A stretch of 64,000 bases of DNA. It comes from Syntrophaceae bacterium UBA6112. Lineage in GTDB: Bacteria > Desulfobacterota > Syntrophia > Syntrophales > UBA5619. Position 1 is the stretch's first letter; each line of letters opens with the position of its first letter. Both the position numbers and the translations under genes were made by a program. The notes under the pieces are model-generated. The model saw only the letters and a list, made by a program, of their open reading frames with translations, was not told the DNA's origin and did no database searches. Shown here piece after piece: positions 35,046-42,494 of this stretch. The stretch is from contig DIWG01000056.1 in the NCBI GenBank assembly GCA_002423465.1, forward strand, positions 75,186-139,185, given 5' to 3'.

Positions 35046-35062
35046 TGTGATCAATAACGGCT

Positions 35063-35308
35063 TCAGACGTTTTTTCTCTTCAGCCATGCTTCCTGATAGA
35101 GTCTTCCGATTGTGGTCACAATGGCCAGGAAGAAGAGGCCCAGCATGAAATTGGGCTCTGTCCCCAACCACTGATCCAACAGATGACCCACATAGAGGAA
35201 AAGAAACGATGCAACCACAATGGCCAGACCCCAGGCGCTCAACATCAGGATCGGTCCAAGCTGATGCATCTGCCGAAGATTGTTTCGATATGTCGTCTTG
35301 GTTGTCAT
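35063..35308 (-). CDS. AtpI/AtpZ-like F0F1 ATPase-associated membrane protein
   Basis: This 81-residue protein has two membrane helices. The pattern LGPILMLSAWGLAIVVASFL then FLYVGHLLDQWLGTEPNF and LGLFFLAIVTTIGRLYQEAW matches the AtpI/AtpZ family, which is found in front of F-type ATP synthase operons and has been linked to assembly or magnesium supply. No ATP synthase genes are in this window, so here it is an orphan or the operon lies elsewhere. ATG 35308 follows AAGGAGGAAGG. It is followed by a strong terminator and preceded by a 91-residue membrane protein. Confidence 0.72.
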   Translation of the reverse strand: MTTKTTYRNNLRQMHQLGPILMLSAWGLAIVVASFLFLYVGHLLDQWLGTEPNFMLGLFFLAIVTTIGRLYQEAWLKRKNV

Positions 35309-35359
35309 GTTCCCTTCCTCCTTCTTTTCAATCGTGGTCATTCACCTGTCCCTATTTCC

Positions 35360-35635
35360 TTAGCTGACCAGGGTTTTCACCGTATCGATCACGGGATTGG
35401 TGAACAAGGCGATAAAAACGGCGTAGAGTGCGAAAGCACCAACCGCTTCACTCGTGTACATCTTCTCGAATTTGCTCTTCAGGGAGATGATGATGAGCCC
35501 GCCGACAATCAGCGCGCCGAGTTGGAAGTAGGGGAAGTTGGCCGCTCCGGCTGCCGCATATTCCGCAAAGCTGAAGGTTGCCGTTAAAAGAACCACCGCC
35601 GCCGATACCATCATGGTCCCGAATGTCTTTTTCAT
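35360..35635 (-). CDS. Small secreted/membrane protein, unknown function
   Basis: This 91-residue protein was not recognised. It has a signal peptide (MKKTFGTMMVSAAVVLLTAT, possible cleavage after FAEY), a second hydrophobic segment FQLGALIVGGLIIISL, a short basic loop KSKFEKMY and a third one VGAFALYAVFIALFT. ATG 35635 follows AGGAGGGACAG. It is probably cotranscribed with the AtpI-like gene 51 bp downstream. Confidence 0.62.
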   Translation of the reverse strand: MKKTFGTMMVSAAVVLLTATFSFAEYAAAGAANFPYFQLGALIVGGLIIISLKSKFEKMYTSEAVGAFALYAVFIALFTNPVIDTVKTLVS

Positions 35636-35860
35636 GATCTGTCCCTCCTAATGTCTATTTTATGATTGCGGGATTGCCGCCTGTTTGCCTTCCGATATTG
35701 CTTAAAGCGTGCCAATGAAGAATGCTCATGCATATAGTATTTTATGTATTTGTGATTGTTTGTAATAAGAGAGATTTAGCGTTATGGATCAGGCGAGTTG
35801 GGGAACCCGTTCAGGGCTGTTTTTGAAAATATTGTTTTAAACCGATCGATGAAACGTTAA

Positions 35861-36034
35861 AGATTCATCTCGCTCTCCGATGGCAGCGCATTGAAATCGT
35901 GGAGAAAGAATCCGGCCGGCTTCCAGTACCTGCTGATCCTGGCGGCAAAGCCGAGGCAGATCGTAGCGCGTGATGAAATCTATCGTCGCCTCTGGCCCGG
36001 CCCCATAAAGTACGACGGTTCCAACAAGCTGTAA
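35861..36034 (+). pseudogene. Fragment of a winged-helix (OmpR/PhoB-type) DNA-binding domain
   Basis: A 57-codon open stretch without a start codon ends at TAA 36032-36034. It encodes FQYLLILAAKPRQIVARDEI and YRRLWPG, which fits the recognition helix and wing of a Trans_reg_C-type domain (usual form LLxxLAxxPGxVVSREEIYxxLWPG). The upstream frame is closed by TAA at 35858-35860, and the natural continuation after YDGSNK is lost. A decayed regulator gene is the best reading, from composition and motif memory only. Confidence 0.45.
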
Positions 36035-36089
36035 TCGTATCCAATTTTTCCCTTTGGTAGACACATGCTCCTGCTGTTCAAAAAACCTA

Positions 36090-36118
36090 TTGACTATTTC
36101 AAATAAACGTTTTAAATA
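36090..36118 (+). promoter_or_regulatory. tetR promoter with overlapping palindromic operator
   Basis: TTGACT (36090-36095), a 17-bp spacer and TAAATA (36113-36118) form the promoter. TATTTCAAA (36095-36103) and TTTTAAATA (36110-36118) are inverted repeats with one mismatch that span the spacer and -10 box. This is the usual place for TetR-family autorepression. Confidence 0.6.
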
Positions 36119-36148
36119 TGCATTAAAGGTCATCTATAGGAGGCAACG

Positions 36149-36844
36149 ATGAAGATCCCGAGAGAGGATACGGCAAGAACCCGTGGCAAGCTGCTGGCGG
36201 CAGCGGGCGAGATTTTTGCGGAGAAGGGTTTCCGGGAAACGACGATTGCGGAAATCTGCCTGAAGGCCGGGACCAACGTCGCAGCCGTCAATTACCACTT
36301 CGGCAGCAAGGAGGCCCTGTACAGCGAGGCCTGGCGGCAGGCCTTTGCCCAATCCATAGAGGCCCACCCCCCGGACGGCGGCGTGGCCGTCGATGCACCG
36401 CCGGAAGAGCGCCTGCGGGGGCAGGTCACGGCCCTGCTCCATCGGATTACAGACCCGAACAACCGGGAGTTCCGGTTCATGCAACGCGAGTTTTCCAACC
36501 CCACGGGCCTCTTGGAAGAGGTGACGCGGGAGGAGATCCGGCCCCTGCAGCAGCGGACCGAGCAGGTGGTCCGCGAGCTCCTCGGCCCGCAGATCGCCGA
36601 GCAGGTGGTGAAGTTTTGCGAAGTGGGGATCATCAGCCAGTGCATCAACCCGATCGTCATCCGGAGCGGGCGAGCCCCGGGCAAGGAAAGCCCGGAGGGC
36701 CCGCGGCGAATCGACGACATCGAGGCCTACGCCCGGCATGTCTTGGCTTTTTCCCTGGCCGGGATCGCCGCCGTTCGCGCGGCGGCCGAGGCGAATCGGG
36801 GCCGGGCCAAGGCGAAAGCTCCCGGGAAAGGGAGCCGCCCATGA
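36149..36844 (+). CDS. TetR-family regulator of the efflux operon
   Basis: This 231-residue regulator has a TetR N-terminal helix-turn-helix: RGKLLAAAGEIFAEKGFRET, then TIAEICLKAGTNVAAVNYHF and GSKEALYSEAW (about residues 12-68). The C-terminal half resembles the CerR/DUF1956 ligand domain (REFRFMQREFSNPTG near residue 110). The alanine- and lysine-rich tail is likely disordered. ATG 36149 follows TAGGAGGCAACG. Its stop overlaps the start of the outer-membrane factor gene (ATGA), so regulator and efflux genes form one transcript, and the palindrome in its own promoter suggests autorepression relieved by an efflux substrate. Confidence 0.9.
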   Translation: MKIPREDTARTRGKLLAAAGEIFAEKGFRETTIAEICLKAGTNVAAVNYHFGSKEALYSEAWRQAFAQSIEAHPPDGGVAVDAPPEERLRGQVTALLHRITDPNNREFRFMQREFSNPTGLLEEVTREEIRPLQQRTEQVVRELLGPQIAEQVVKFCEVGIISQCINPIVIRSGRAPGKESPEGPRRIDDIEAYARHVLAFSLAGIAAVRAAAEANRGRAKAKAPGKGSRP

Positions 36845-38478
36845 ACCGCCTGCCGCTGAAGTTGTTATCAAGCAAAGAAATCTTTCGTCTAAAACTCGAC
36901 AGACTGTCATTCCTGCGAAAGCAGGAATCCAGGCCTTGCAAGATCCTTTCGATTCCCGCTTTCGCGGGAATGACAAAGAGAGCGGGAATGACAAAAAGGG
37001 AAGATTTCCAAAGCTCTCGCGTCATCCTTCCAGGGGCGATATCCCTGATCGTTTCGGCGCTCGCGGTCGTGGTCCTGGCCGGTTGCGCCACGGTGGGACC
37101 GGATTACATCCAGCCCCCGACGACACCGCCTACCGCATGGAACACGCCGCTGCAGGGGGGGATCACGGTCTCGGCCGACCCCAAAAATCTCGCGGTCTGG
37201 TGGACGACCCTCAACGACCCCGAACTCTCCCGTCTGATCGAACGGGCCGCCGCGGGCAACCTCGACCTGAAGAAGGCCGCGGCACGCATCCGCGAGGCGC
37301 GCGCCCGCCGGGGGCTGAGTAAGGCTGGTTTCTACCCCACTCTCGACGCCTCGGGCTCCGCGACCCGGAGCCGCGGCAGCGCCGACACGGGTCCGACCGC
37401 GACCACCGACCTCTTTTCCGCGGGCCTGGACGCTTCCTGGGAGATCGATCTTTTCGGCGGGGTCCGGCGTTCGGTGGAGGCCGCCGACGCGGACCTGGCG
37501 GCCGCAGGCGAAGACCTGCACGACACCCTCGTCTCGCTCCTCGCGGAGGTCGGCATCAATTACGTGGACCTGCGCACGGCCCAGGCGCGCCTGACCGTCA
37601 CCGAGACGAGCATGAAGAGCCTGGAGGAGACGCAGAGCCTGGCGAAATGGCGCAGCCAGGCCGGCCTCGGCGACGAACTCGCCGTGGAGCAGGCCCGCTA
37701 CAACCTTTCGAGCGCCAGAAGCCAGATCCCTGCCCTGCTGACCGCGATCGCGGAGGCCAAGAACCGCCTGGCGGTCCTTCTGGGAGAAGCGCCGGGCGCG
37801 GTGCATGCCGAGCTTTCGAAGCCCGAACCGCTTCCGGCCCTGCCCCCGGAAGTCGCCATCGGGGTGCCGGCGGATCAACTGCGCCAGCGGCCCGACGTGC
37901 GTAAGGCCGAGCGCCAGCTCGCGGCCCAGACGGCGAGGATCGGCGTGGCCACAGCGGAACTCTACCCCAAACTCAAGCTGAGCGGCGCGATCGGCCTTCA
38001 GGCCCTCACCTTGGGCGGCCTCTTCAATGCGGCAAGCGTCACCTCCAGCGGTTCTTCCGGCGTCACCTGGCGGATCTTCGACGCCGGCGCGATCCGGCAG
38101 AATATCGAGATCCAGTCCGCCCTGCAGGAGCAGTCCCTGATCGCTTACGAATCTGCCGTGCTCGGGGCCCAGGAGGAGGCGGAAAACGCGATCCTGGCCT
38201 ATGCCCAGGAACAGCGGCGCCGCAAGTCGCTCACCGAGGCGGCCCTGTCCGCTCAGGCGGCGGCCGAACTCGCCGGGATGAAGTACCGCGCGGGGCTGAT
38301 CGATTTTACCGCGGTTCTCGAGGCCGAGCGGTCGCTCCTTGGCTTCCGGGATCAGCTCGCCCAGAGCGACGGGGCCATCGTCACGAACATGGTCAGACTC
38401 TACAAGGCCCTGGGCGGCGGGTGGACCGCGCTTAGCCCGGCTGAAAAGGAAATGTCCACAAATGGAGCAAAACCATGA
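36841..38478 (+). CDS. Outer-membrane efflux lipoprotein, NodT/OprM (RND OMF) family
   Basis: This 545-residue protein is a TolC-type outer-membrane channel of the NodT subfamily. After the lipobox VVLAGC the mature part begins ATVGPDYIQPPTTPPTAWNT; DLKKAAARIREARARRGLSK and the second half IGVPADQLRQRPDVRKAERQ are typical. The start overlaps tetR (ATGA). The first ~60 codons read through a dispersed hairpin repeat (LSFLRKQESR...IPAFAGMTK), which is not normal OMF sequence and places the signal peptide unusually far from the start. An in-frame ATG at 36988, within the repeat, gives a 496-residue protein with a sensible lipoprotein signal and may be used instead. It pairs with the MacA- and MacB-like proteins that follow. 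Confidence 0.9.
   Translation: MNRLPLKLLSSKEIFRLKLDRLSFLRKQESRPCKILSIPAFAGMTKRAGMTKREDFQSSRVILPGAISLIVSALAVVVLAGCATVGPDYIQPPTTPPTAWNTPLQGGITVSADPKNLAVWWTTLNDPELSRLIERAAAGNLDLKKAAARIREARARRGLSKAGFYPTLDASGSATRSRGSADTGPTATTDLFSAGLDASWEIDLFGGVRRSVEAADADLAAAGEDLHDTLVSLLAEVGINYVDLRTAQARLTVTETSMKSLEETQSLAKWRSQAGLGDELAVEQARYNLSSARSQIPALLTAIAEAKNRLAVLLGEAPGAVHAELSKPEPLPALPPEVAIGVPADQLRQRPDVRKAERQLAAQTARIGVATAELYPKLKLSGAIGLQALTLGGLFNAASVTSSGSSGVTWRIFDAGAIRQNIEIQSALQEQSLIAYESAVLGAQEEAENAILAYAQEQRRRKSLTEAALSAQAAAELAGMKYRAGLIDFTAVLEAERSLLGFRDQLAQSDGAIVTNMVRLYKALGGGWTALSPAEKEMSTNGAKP
36909..36996. repeat. Dispersed two-hairpin repeat inside the OMF gene start
   Basis: GTCATTCCTGC...GCAGGAATCC and GATTCCCGC...GCGGGAATGAC form two hairpins, followed by a tail AGCGGGAATGACAAAAAG. 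The order (hairpin, hairpin, GGAATGACAAAA tail) is the same as in the element at 38479-38596. It is translated as extra residues at the N-terminus of the outer-membrane factor. Confidence 0.7.
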
Positions 38479-38612
38479 TGACCAACGAGTCGTCACTCCG
38501 GTGAAAGCCGGGGTCCAGTGCTTTCCTGGATTCCGGGTCAAGCCCGGAATGACAAATAAATAGCAACACCGGAATGACAAAAGAACTGTTATTTCTTGGA
38601 GCAAAACCATGA
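38463..38612. repeat. Repeat insertion flanked by 16-bp direct duplication
   Basis: TGGAGCAAAACCATGA occurs at 38463-38478 and again at 38597-38612. Between them lies a two-hairpin repeat (GTCACTCCGG...CCGGAATGACA, tail CCGGAATGACAAAAG). The left copy holds the outer-membrane factor stop and the right copy the MacA-like start. Removing 134 bp would join the genes in an ATGA overlap like the other junctions in the operon. Confidence 0.75.
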
Positions 38613-39901
38613 CCGAACAAAATGTTGAAAAGGGGATCGCCGAGACCCTGGCTCTCGGCAAGGAAGGCGGGCCGGGCTTCAGATGGAAGCGCTGGTTGAT
38701 CGTCGTCCTCGTCCTGGCCATCGCGGCCGGGGTGGCCTGGTATTTTCTCAAGCCCGACCCGAAAGCCACGCTGACCAAGTACAAGACCGAGCCGGTCAAA
38801 AAGGGCGACCTCACGGTGATTGTCACCGCCACCGGGACGCTCAAGCCGACCAACTCCGTGGACGTGGGGAGCGAGCTCTCCGGAATCGTCAAGACCGTGG
38901 AGGCGGATTACAACAGCCGCGTTAAGGTCGGCCAGGTGCTGGCGAGGCTCGATACCTCGAAGCTGGAGGCCACGATCACCCAGTCGCGGGCGTCGCTCGA
39001 ATCGGCCCAGGCCAAGGTCCTGCAGACCAAGGCCACGGTCACGGAGACCCGGGCAAAACTGGCACAGCTCAAAAACGCCCGGGAGATCAGCGGCGGCAGG
39101 CTCTCCTCTCAGGCCGAGGTGGATGCGGCGGAGGCAGCTTTCGCGCGCGCCCAGGCCGACACGGCCAGCGCCACGGCAGCGGTCTCCCAGGCCAAGGCCG
39201 TCCTCGAGGCGAACGAAACGGATCTCGCCAAGTCGGTGATCCGCTCGCCGATCAACGGCATCGTCCTGGTTCGCAGCATCGAGCCCGGCCAGACCGTGGC
39301 CGCCGCCTTCACCGCCCCGGTGCTCTTCAACCTGGCCGAAGATTTGACCCGGATGGACCTGCACGTGAACGTGGACGAGGCCGACATCGGCAAGATCCAC
39401 GAGGGGCAGAAGGCGACCTTCACCGTGGCCGCCTATCCGAACCGCACCTTCACGGCCCAGATCACCCAGGCCCGCTACGGCTCCTCCACGACCTCGGGCG
39501 TCGTGACCTACGAAACGATCCTCAAGGTGGCCAATCCCGACCTGGCCCTCAGGCCCGGAATGACGGCCACCGCGGACATCACGGTCCGGGAGCTCAAGGA
39601 GGCCCTCCTGGTCCCGGGCGCGGCGCTCCGCTTCACCCCGCCGGTGGTGCAGGTGGAAGAGAAAACCTCCCGGGGCCTCTTCTTCTCGCTCTTCCCGCGG
39701 CCGGCCGGCCAGGCGCAGAAGAACGACGAGGTCGGCACCGGCAAAGGGAAGCAGCGGGTCTGGATCCTCAAGGACGAGAAGCCCGTGGCCGTGGTCATCA
39801 CCACCGGCTGGACCAGCGGCAGCCTGACCGAGGTCACATCCGGCAACCTTGCGGCCGGCACGCCCCTGGTCACCGACATCCTGGCGGGGGCAACGAAGTG
39901 A
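38609..39901 (+). CDS. MacA-like periplasmic adaptor (membrane fusion protein)
   Basis: This 430-residue protein is a HlyD/MacA-type adaptor linking an inner-membrane ABC exporter to an outer-membrane channel. It has an N-terminal membrane anchor (WLIVVLVLAIAAGVAWYFL), a lipoyl half-motif GSELSGIVKTVEADYNSRVK and VGQVLARLD, a long coiled-coil (about residues 110-200), the second lipoyl half SVIRSPINGIVLVRSIEPGQ and beta-barrel sequence with LRPGMTATADITV. ATG 38609 follows GGAG. Its stop overlaps the MacB-like ATPase start. The start region is a duplicated copy of the upstream junction (see the repeat at 38463-38612). Confidence 0.93.
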   Translation: MTEQNVEKGIAETLALGKEGGPGFRWKRWLIVVLVLAIAAGVAWYFLKPDPKATLTKYKTEPVKKGDLTVIVTATGTLKPTNSVDVGSELSGIVKTVEADYNSRVKVGQVLARLDTSKLEATITQSRASLESAQAKVLQTKATVTETRAKLAQLKNAREISGGRLSSQAEVDAAEAAFARAQADTASATAAVSQAKAVLEANETDLAKSVIRSPINGIVLVRSIEPGQTVAAAFTAPVLFNLAEDLTRMDLHVNVDEADIGKIHEGQKATFTVAAYPNRTFTAQITQARYGSSTTSGVVTYETILKVANPDLALRPGMTATADITVRELKEALLVPGAALRFTPPVVQVEEKTSRGLFFSLFPRPAGQAQKNDEVGTGKGKQRVWILKDEKPVAVVITTGWTSGSLTEVTSGNLAAGTPLVTDILAGATK

Positions 39902-40683
39902 TGAACGCAGAGCTGAAAACCGGAGCGCAAACGCAGGAAGAAAGCGCCAACGTGCCGCCCACAGCACTCGCAACGCCACAGCCCGAAAATCTGGTCGCCT
40001 TCCGGGGGGTCACGAAGGTGTATGGCCGGGGAGACGCCTCGATGCAGGCCCTGCGCGGCATCGACCTCGACATCGCCGCGGGCGAGTTCGTGGCGATCAT
40101 GGGGCCCAGCGGATCGGGCAAGTCGACTGCGATGAACATTCTGGGCTGCCTGGACACGCCGACCTCCGGGAGCTACCTCTTCAAGGGGGTCGAGGTGGGC
40201 GTCCTCAGCCGCAACCAGCGGGCCCTGCTGCGCCGCCACTACCAGGGGTTCGTGTTCCAGGGGTACAACCTCCTCAACCGCACCTCGGCCCTGGAGAACG
40301 TGGAGCTGCCCCTCCTCTACCGCGGCGCCTCCTCCTCCGACCGCCGCGCCCGCGCCCGCGAGGCCCTGGAGACCGTGGGGCTCACGGGGTGGGAGACCCA
40401 TTCGCCCGGCGAGCTCTCGGGGGGACAGCAGCAGCGCGTCGCCATCGCCCGGGCCATCGTCACGAGCCCTGAGGTCCTCCTGGCCGACGAGCCTACCGGA
40501 AATCTCGACACGGCCCGGAGCCGCGAGATCATGGATCTCCTGACCAAGCTCAACCGCGAGCGGGGGATCACCGTCATCATGGTCACCCACGAGCCGGACA
40601 TGGCCGCCTTTGCGACCCGGATCATCCGGTTCATGGACGGCCTGGTCGCCTCTGACCAGCCCAACAGGAGGGAATCCTCATGA
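39898..40683 (+). CDS. ABC transporter ATP-binding protein, MacB/LolD type
   Basis: This 261-residue ATPase has Walker A GPSGSGKST (about residue 79), the Q-loop region FVFQGYNLLNRTSALENVEL, the ABC signature LSGGQQQRVAIARAI, Walker B VLLADEPTGNLD and the switch histidine in VIMVTHEPDMA. The N-terminal ~30 residues precede the normal ATPase domain and are family-variable. Start and stop overlap the neighbouring genes by four bases each, showing tight coupling. With the permease it forms a split MacB (ATPase and permease on separate chains) that exports a drug, peptide or siderophore. Confidence 0.94.
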   Translation: MMNAELKTGAQTQEESANVPPTALATPQPENLVAFRGVTKVYGRGDASMQALRGIDLDIAAGEFVAIMGPSGSGKSTAMNILGCLDTPTSGSYLFKGVEVGVLSRNQRALLRRHYQGFVFQGYNLLNRTSALENVELPLLYRGASSSDRRARAREALETVGLTGWETHSPGELSGGQQQRVAIARAIVTSPEVLLADEPTGNLDTARSREIMDLLTKLNRERGITVIMVTHEPDMAAFATRIIRFMDGLVASDQPNRRESS

Positions 40684-41885
40684 TCGGAAACACCATTCTT
40701 CTGGCCCTGCGCGAGATCAAGCGCAACGTCCTGCGCTCCTTCCTCACCATCCTTGGAATCGTGATCGGCGTGGGGGCCGTGATCACCATGGTGACCATCG
40801 GCGGCGGCGCCACCCTCCAGGTGCGGCAGCAGATCGCGAGCCTGGGGAGCAACATGCTCATCGTGACCGCGGGGAAGCGAATGGGGCCGGGCCAGACATC
40901 GGGCGCGTCGCTCTTCAAGGAGGTCGATGCGACGGCCATCGACGCCGAGATCTCGGATATCGCGGCCGTGGCTCCGGTCACCACCCAGTCGCTCAAAGCC
41001 ATCTTCGGGAACCAGAACTGGACCACCGCCGTGGTCGGGACCGACAACCGGTACCTCCGGGTCACCAGCCGGGCCCTCAAGACGGGGCGGTCCTTCAACG
41101 ACGGCGAACTGCGCGCCGGCGCGGCGGTCTGCCTCCTGGGGGAGACGGTGAAGAAGAAGCTCTTCGGCAGCCAGGAGGCCCTGGGCGAGCGGATCCGCCT
41201 GCAGAAGTTCTCCTGCGAGGTGATCGGCATGCTGGAGGGCAAGGGACAGAGCAGCATGGGGTCGGATCAGGACGATCTGGTGGTGATTCCGCTACGCACC
41301 TTCCAGCGCCGCGTCTCGGGCAATCAGGACGTGGCCATGATCCAGATCTCGGTCCGGGAGGGCGCCTCCACGGACAAGGCCAAGCGGGACATCGAACGGC
41401 TGATGCGCGACCGGCGCCATCTGAGTCCGAGCGACGAGGACAACTTCACCGTGATGGACATGAAAGAGATCACGAACATGCTGACGGGAACCACCAAGAT
41501 GCTGACGGCCCTCCTCTCCGCGGTCGCGGCCGTGAGCCTCCTCGTGGGCGGGATCGGGATCATGAATATCATGCTCGTTTCCGTGACCGAACGGACCCGC
41601 GAAATTGGCATCCGGCTCGCCATCGGCGCCCTGGAGAGGGAAGTCCTCACCCAGTTTCTGGTGGAGGCGGTGGTGCTTTCCTCCTTCGGCGGCCTCATCG
41701 GCATCGCCCTGGCCCTGGCTGGATCGCTGTGGCTGTCGGCCGTGCTCAACGTGCCCTTTGTCTTCAACGGCGGGATCGTCCTGATCGCCTTTCTCTTCTC
41801 GGCCCTGGTGGGGGTGATTTTCGGCTATTTCCCGGCCCTCAAGGCCGCTCGGCTCGATCCCATCGTGGCGCTGAGGCACGAATGA
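40680..41885 (+). CDS. ABC transporter permease, MacB/FtsX type
   Basis: This 401-residue permease has the MacB arrangement: an N-terminal helix (FLTILGIVIGVGAVITMVTI), a large periplasmic MacB-PCD domain (about residues 55-270) and three C-terminal helices of the FtsX domain, with LLVGGIGIMNIMLVSVTERT and REIGIRLAIGA near residue 305, the usual mechanotransmission segment. It overlaps the ATPase gene (ATGA) and ends the efflux operon. The substrate is unknown. Confidence 0.94.
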   Translation: MIGNTILLALREIKRNVLRSFLTILGIVIGVGAVITMVTIGGGATLQVRQQIASLGSNMLIVTAGKRMGPGQTSGASLFKEVDATAIDAEISDIAAVAPVTTQSLKAIFGNQNWTTAVVGTDNRYLRVTSRALKTGRSFNDGELRAGAAVCLLGETVKKKLFGSQEALGERIRLQKFSCEVIGMLEGKGQSSMGSDQDDLVVIPLRTFQRRVSGNQDVAMIQISVREGASTDKAKRDIERLMRDRRHLSPSDEDNFTVMDMKEITNMLTGTTKMLTALLSAVAAVSLLVGGIGIMNIMLVSVTERTREIGIRLAIGALEREVLTQFLVEAVVLSSFGGLIGIALALAGSLWLSAVLNVPFVFNGGIVLIAFLFSALVGVIFGYFPALKAARLDPIVALRHE

Positions 41886-42494
41886 GCCTTTAGAAAAATC
41901 AGAAACACCATTTCAATCTATAAGCATAATGGGATCATCGCTGAATTCCCATTGAAAGAGTGGATCTCTGCAAAATTACCAAATGCTTTGTTACAGCCCG
42001 TCTGTTCCGATAAGGGGAAATTGGACCATCTGACATATGCGCGTTCACTCCGCATTCGATGACTTGGACGAACCATCCGCCTTCTCGATTTGTATTTGCT
42101 TATCAATGAGGCATGCCTAGATAAAATATCAATGATCTCGGACTTTTGTCCACCTGTAAAAAATAGGGAACCCTTGTTAACGAAATTGAAGATTACCAGG
42201 AGTACCCGGAAGGTGTATCCTGGGCAAACTAACATTCGCACGGGCCAATCTTACGGAGGAGCGGCAACGCCTTGATTGGGAACGATCCCAGGCCGAAGCT
42301 GTTCTAATGGGAAACTACGATCCGCGCACTGATGAAGCGATCAAATACATCCGGGACCGTTGGGAAGGTCTGCTTGTAAAGTCGATCAATGAACAGCAAC
42401 GCACTTGGAGTCGAAACCTTTTCACCGAGACGAGGGAATTATCACTGGCTGGCCGGAAAAGGGGCTACTCTACAATCCGTTCAAAACTTGCAAG
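41886..42494. other. Intergenic region with possible gene debris
   Basis: No complete gene is evident in these 609 bases. On the plus strand a frame ending at TAA 42496-42498 reads LTEERQRLDWERSQAEAVLM, then GNYDPRTDEAIKYIRDRWEG; its composition looks protein-like but it has no upstream start with a ribosome site and no family was recognised. Another plus frame near 41930-42060 reads NGIIAEFPLKEWISAKLPNA before a stop. Both could be remnants of decayed genes. Confidence 0.35.

Larger units (their letters stand above)
35636..36148. other. Divergent intergenic region before the efflux operon
   Basis: The AT-rich left part (35690-35800) should hold the promoter of the 91-residue protein gene. 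The middle has a winged-helix gene remnant (35861-36034). The right end holds the tetR promoter and operator (36090-36118). Confidence 0.5.

Noticed and set aside
35063..35635. Start of an ATP synthase operon
   Set aside because: An AtpI-like gene is present but is followed by a strong terminator and no atp subunit genes are in the window.
36907..38892. Long minus-strand frame (661 codons)
   Set aside because: It is antisense to the outer-membrane factor gene, whose protein is clearly recognisable.
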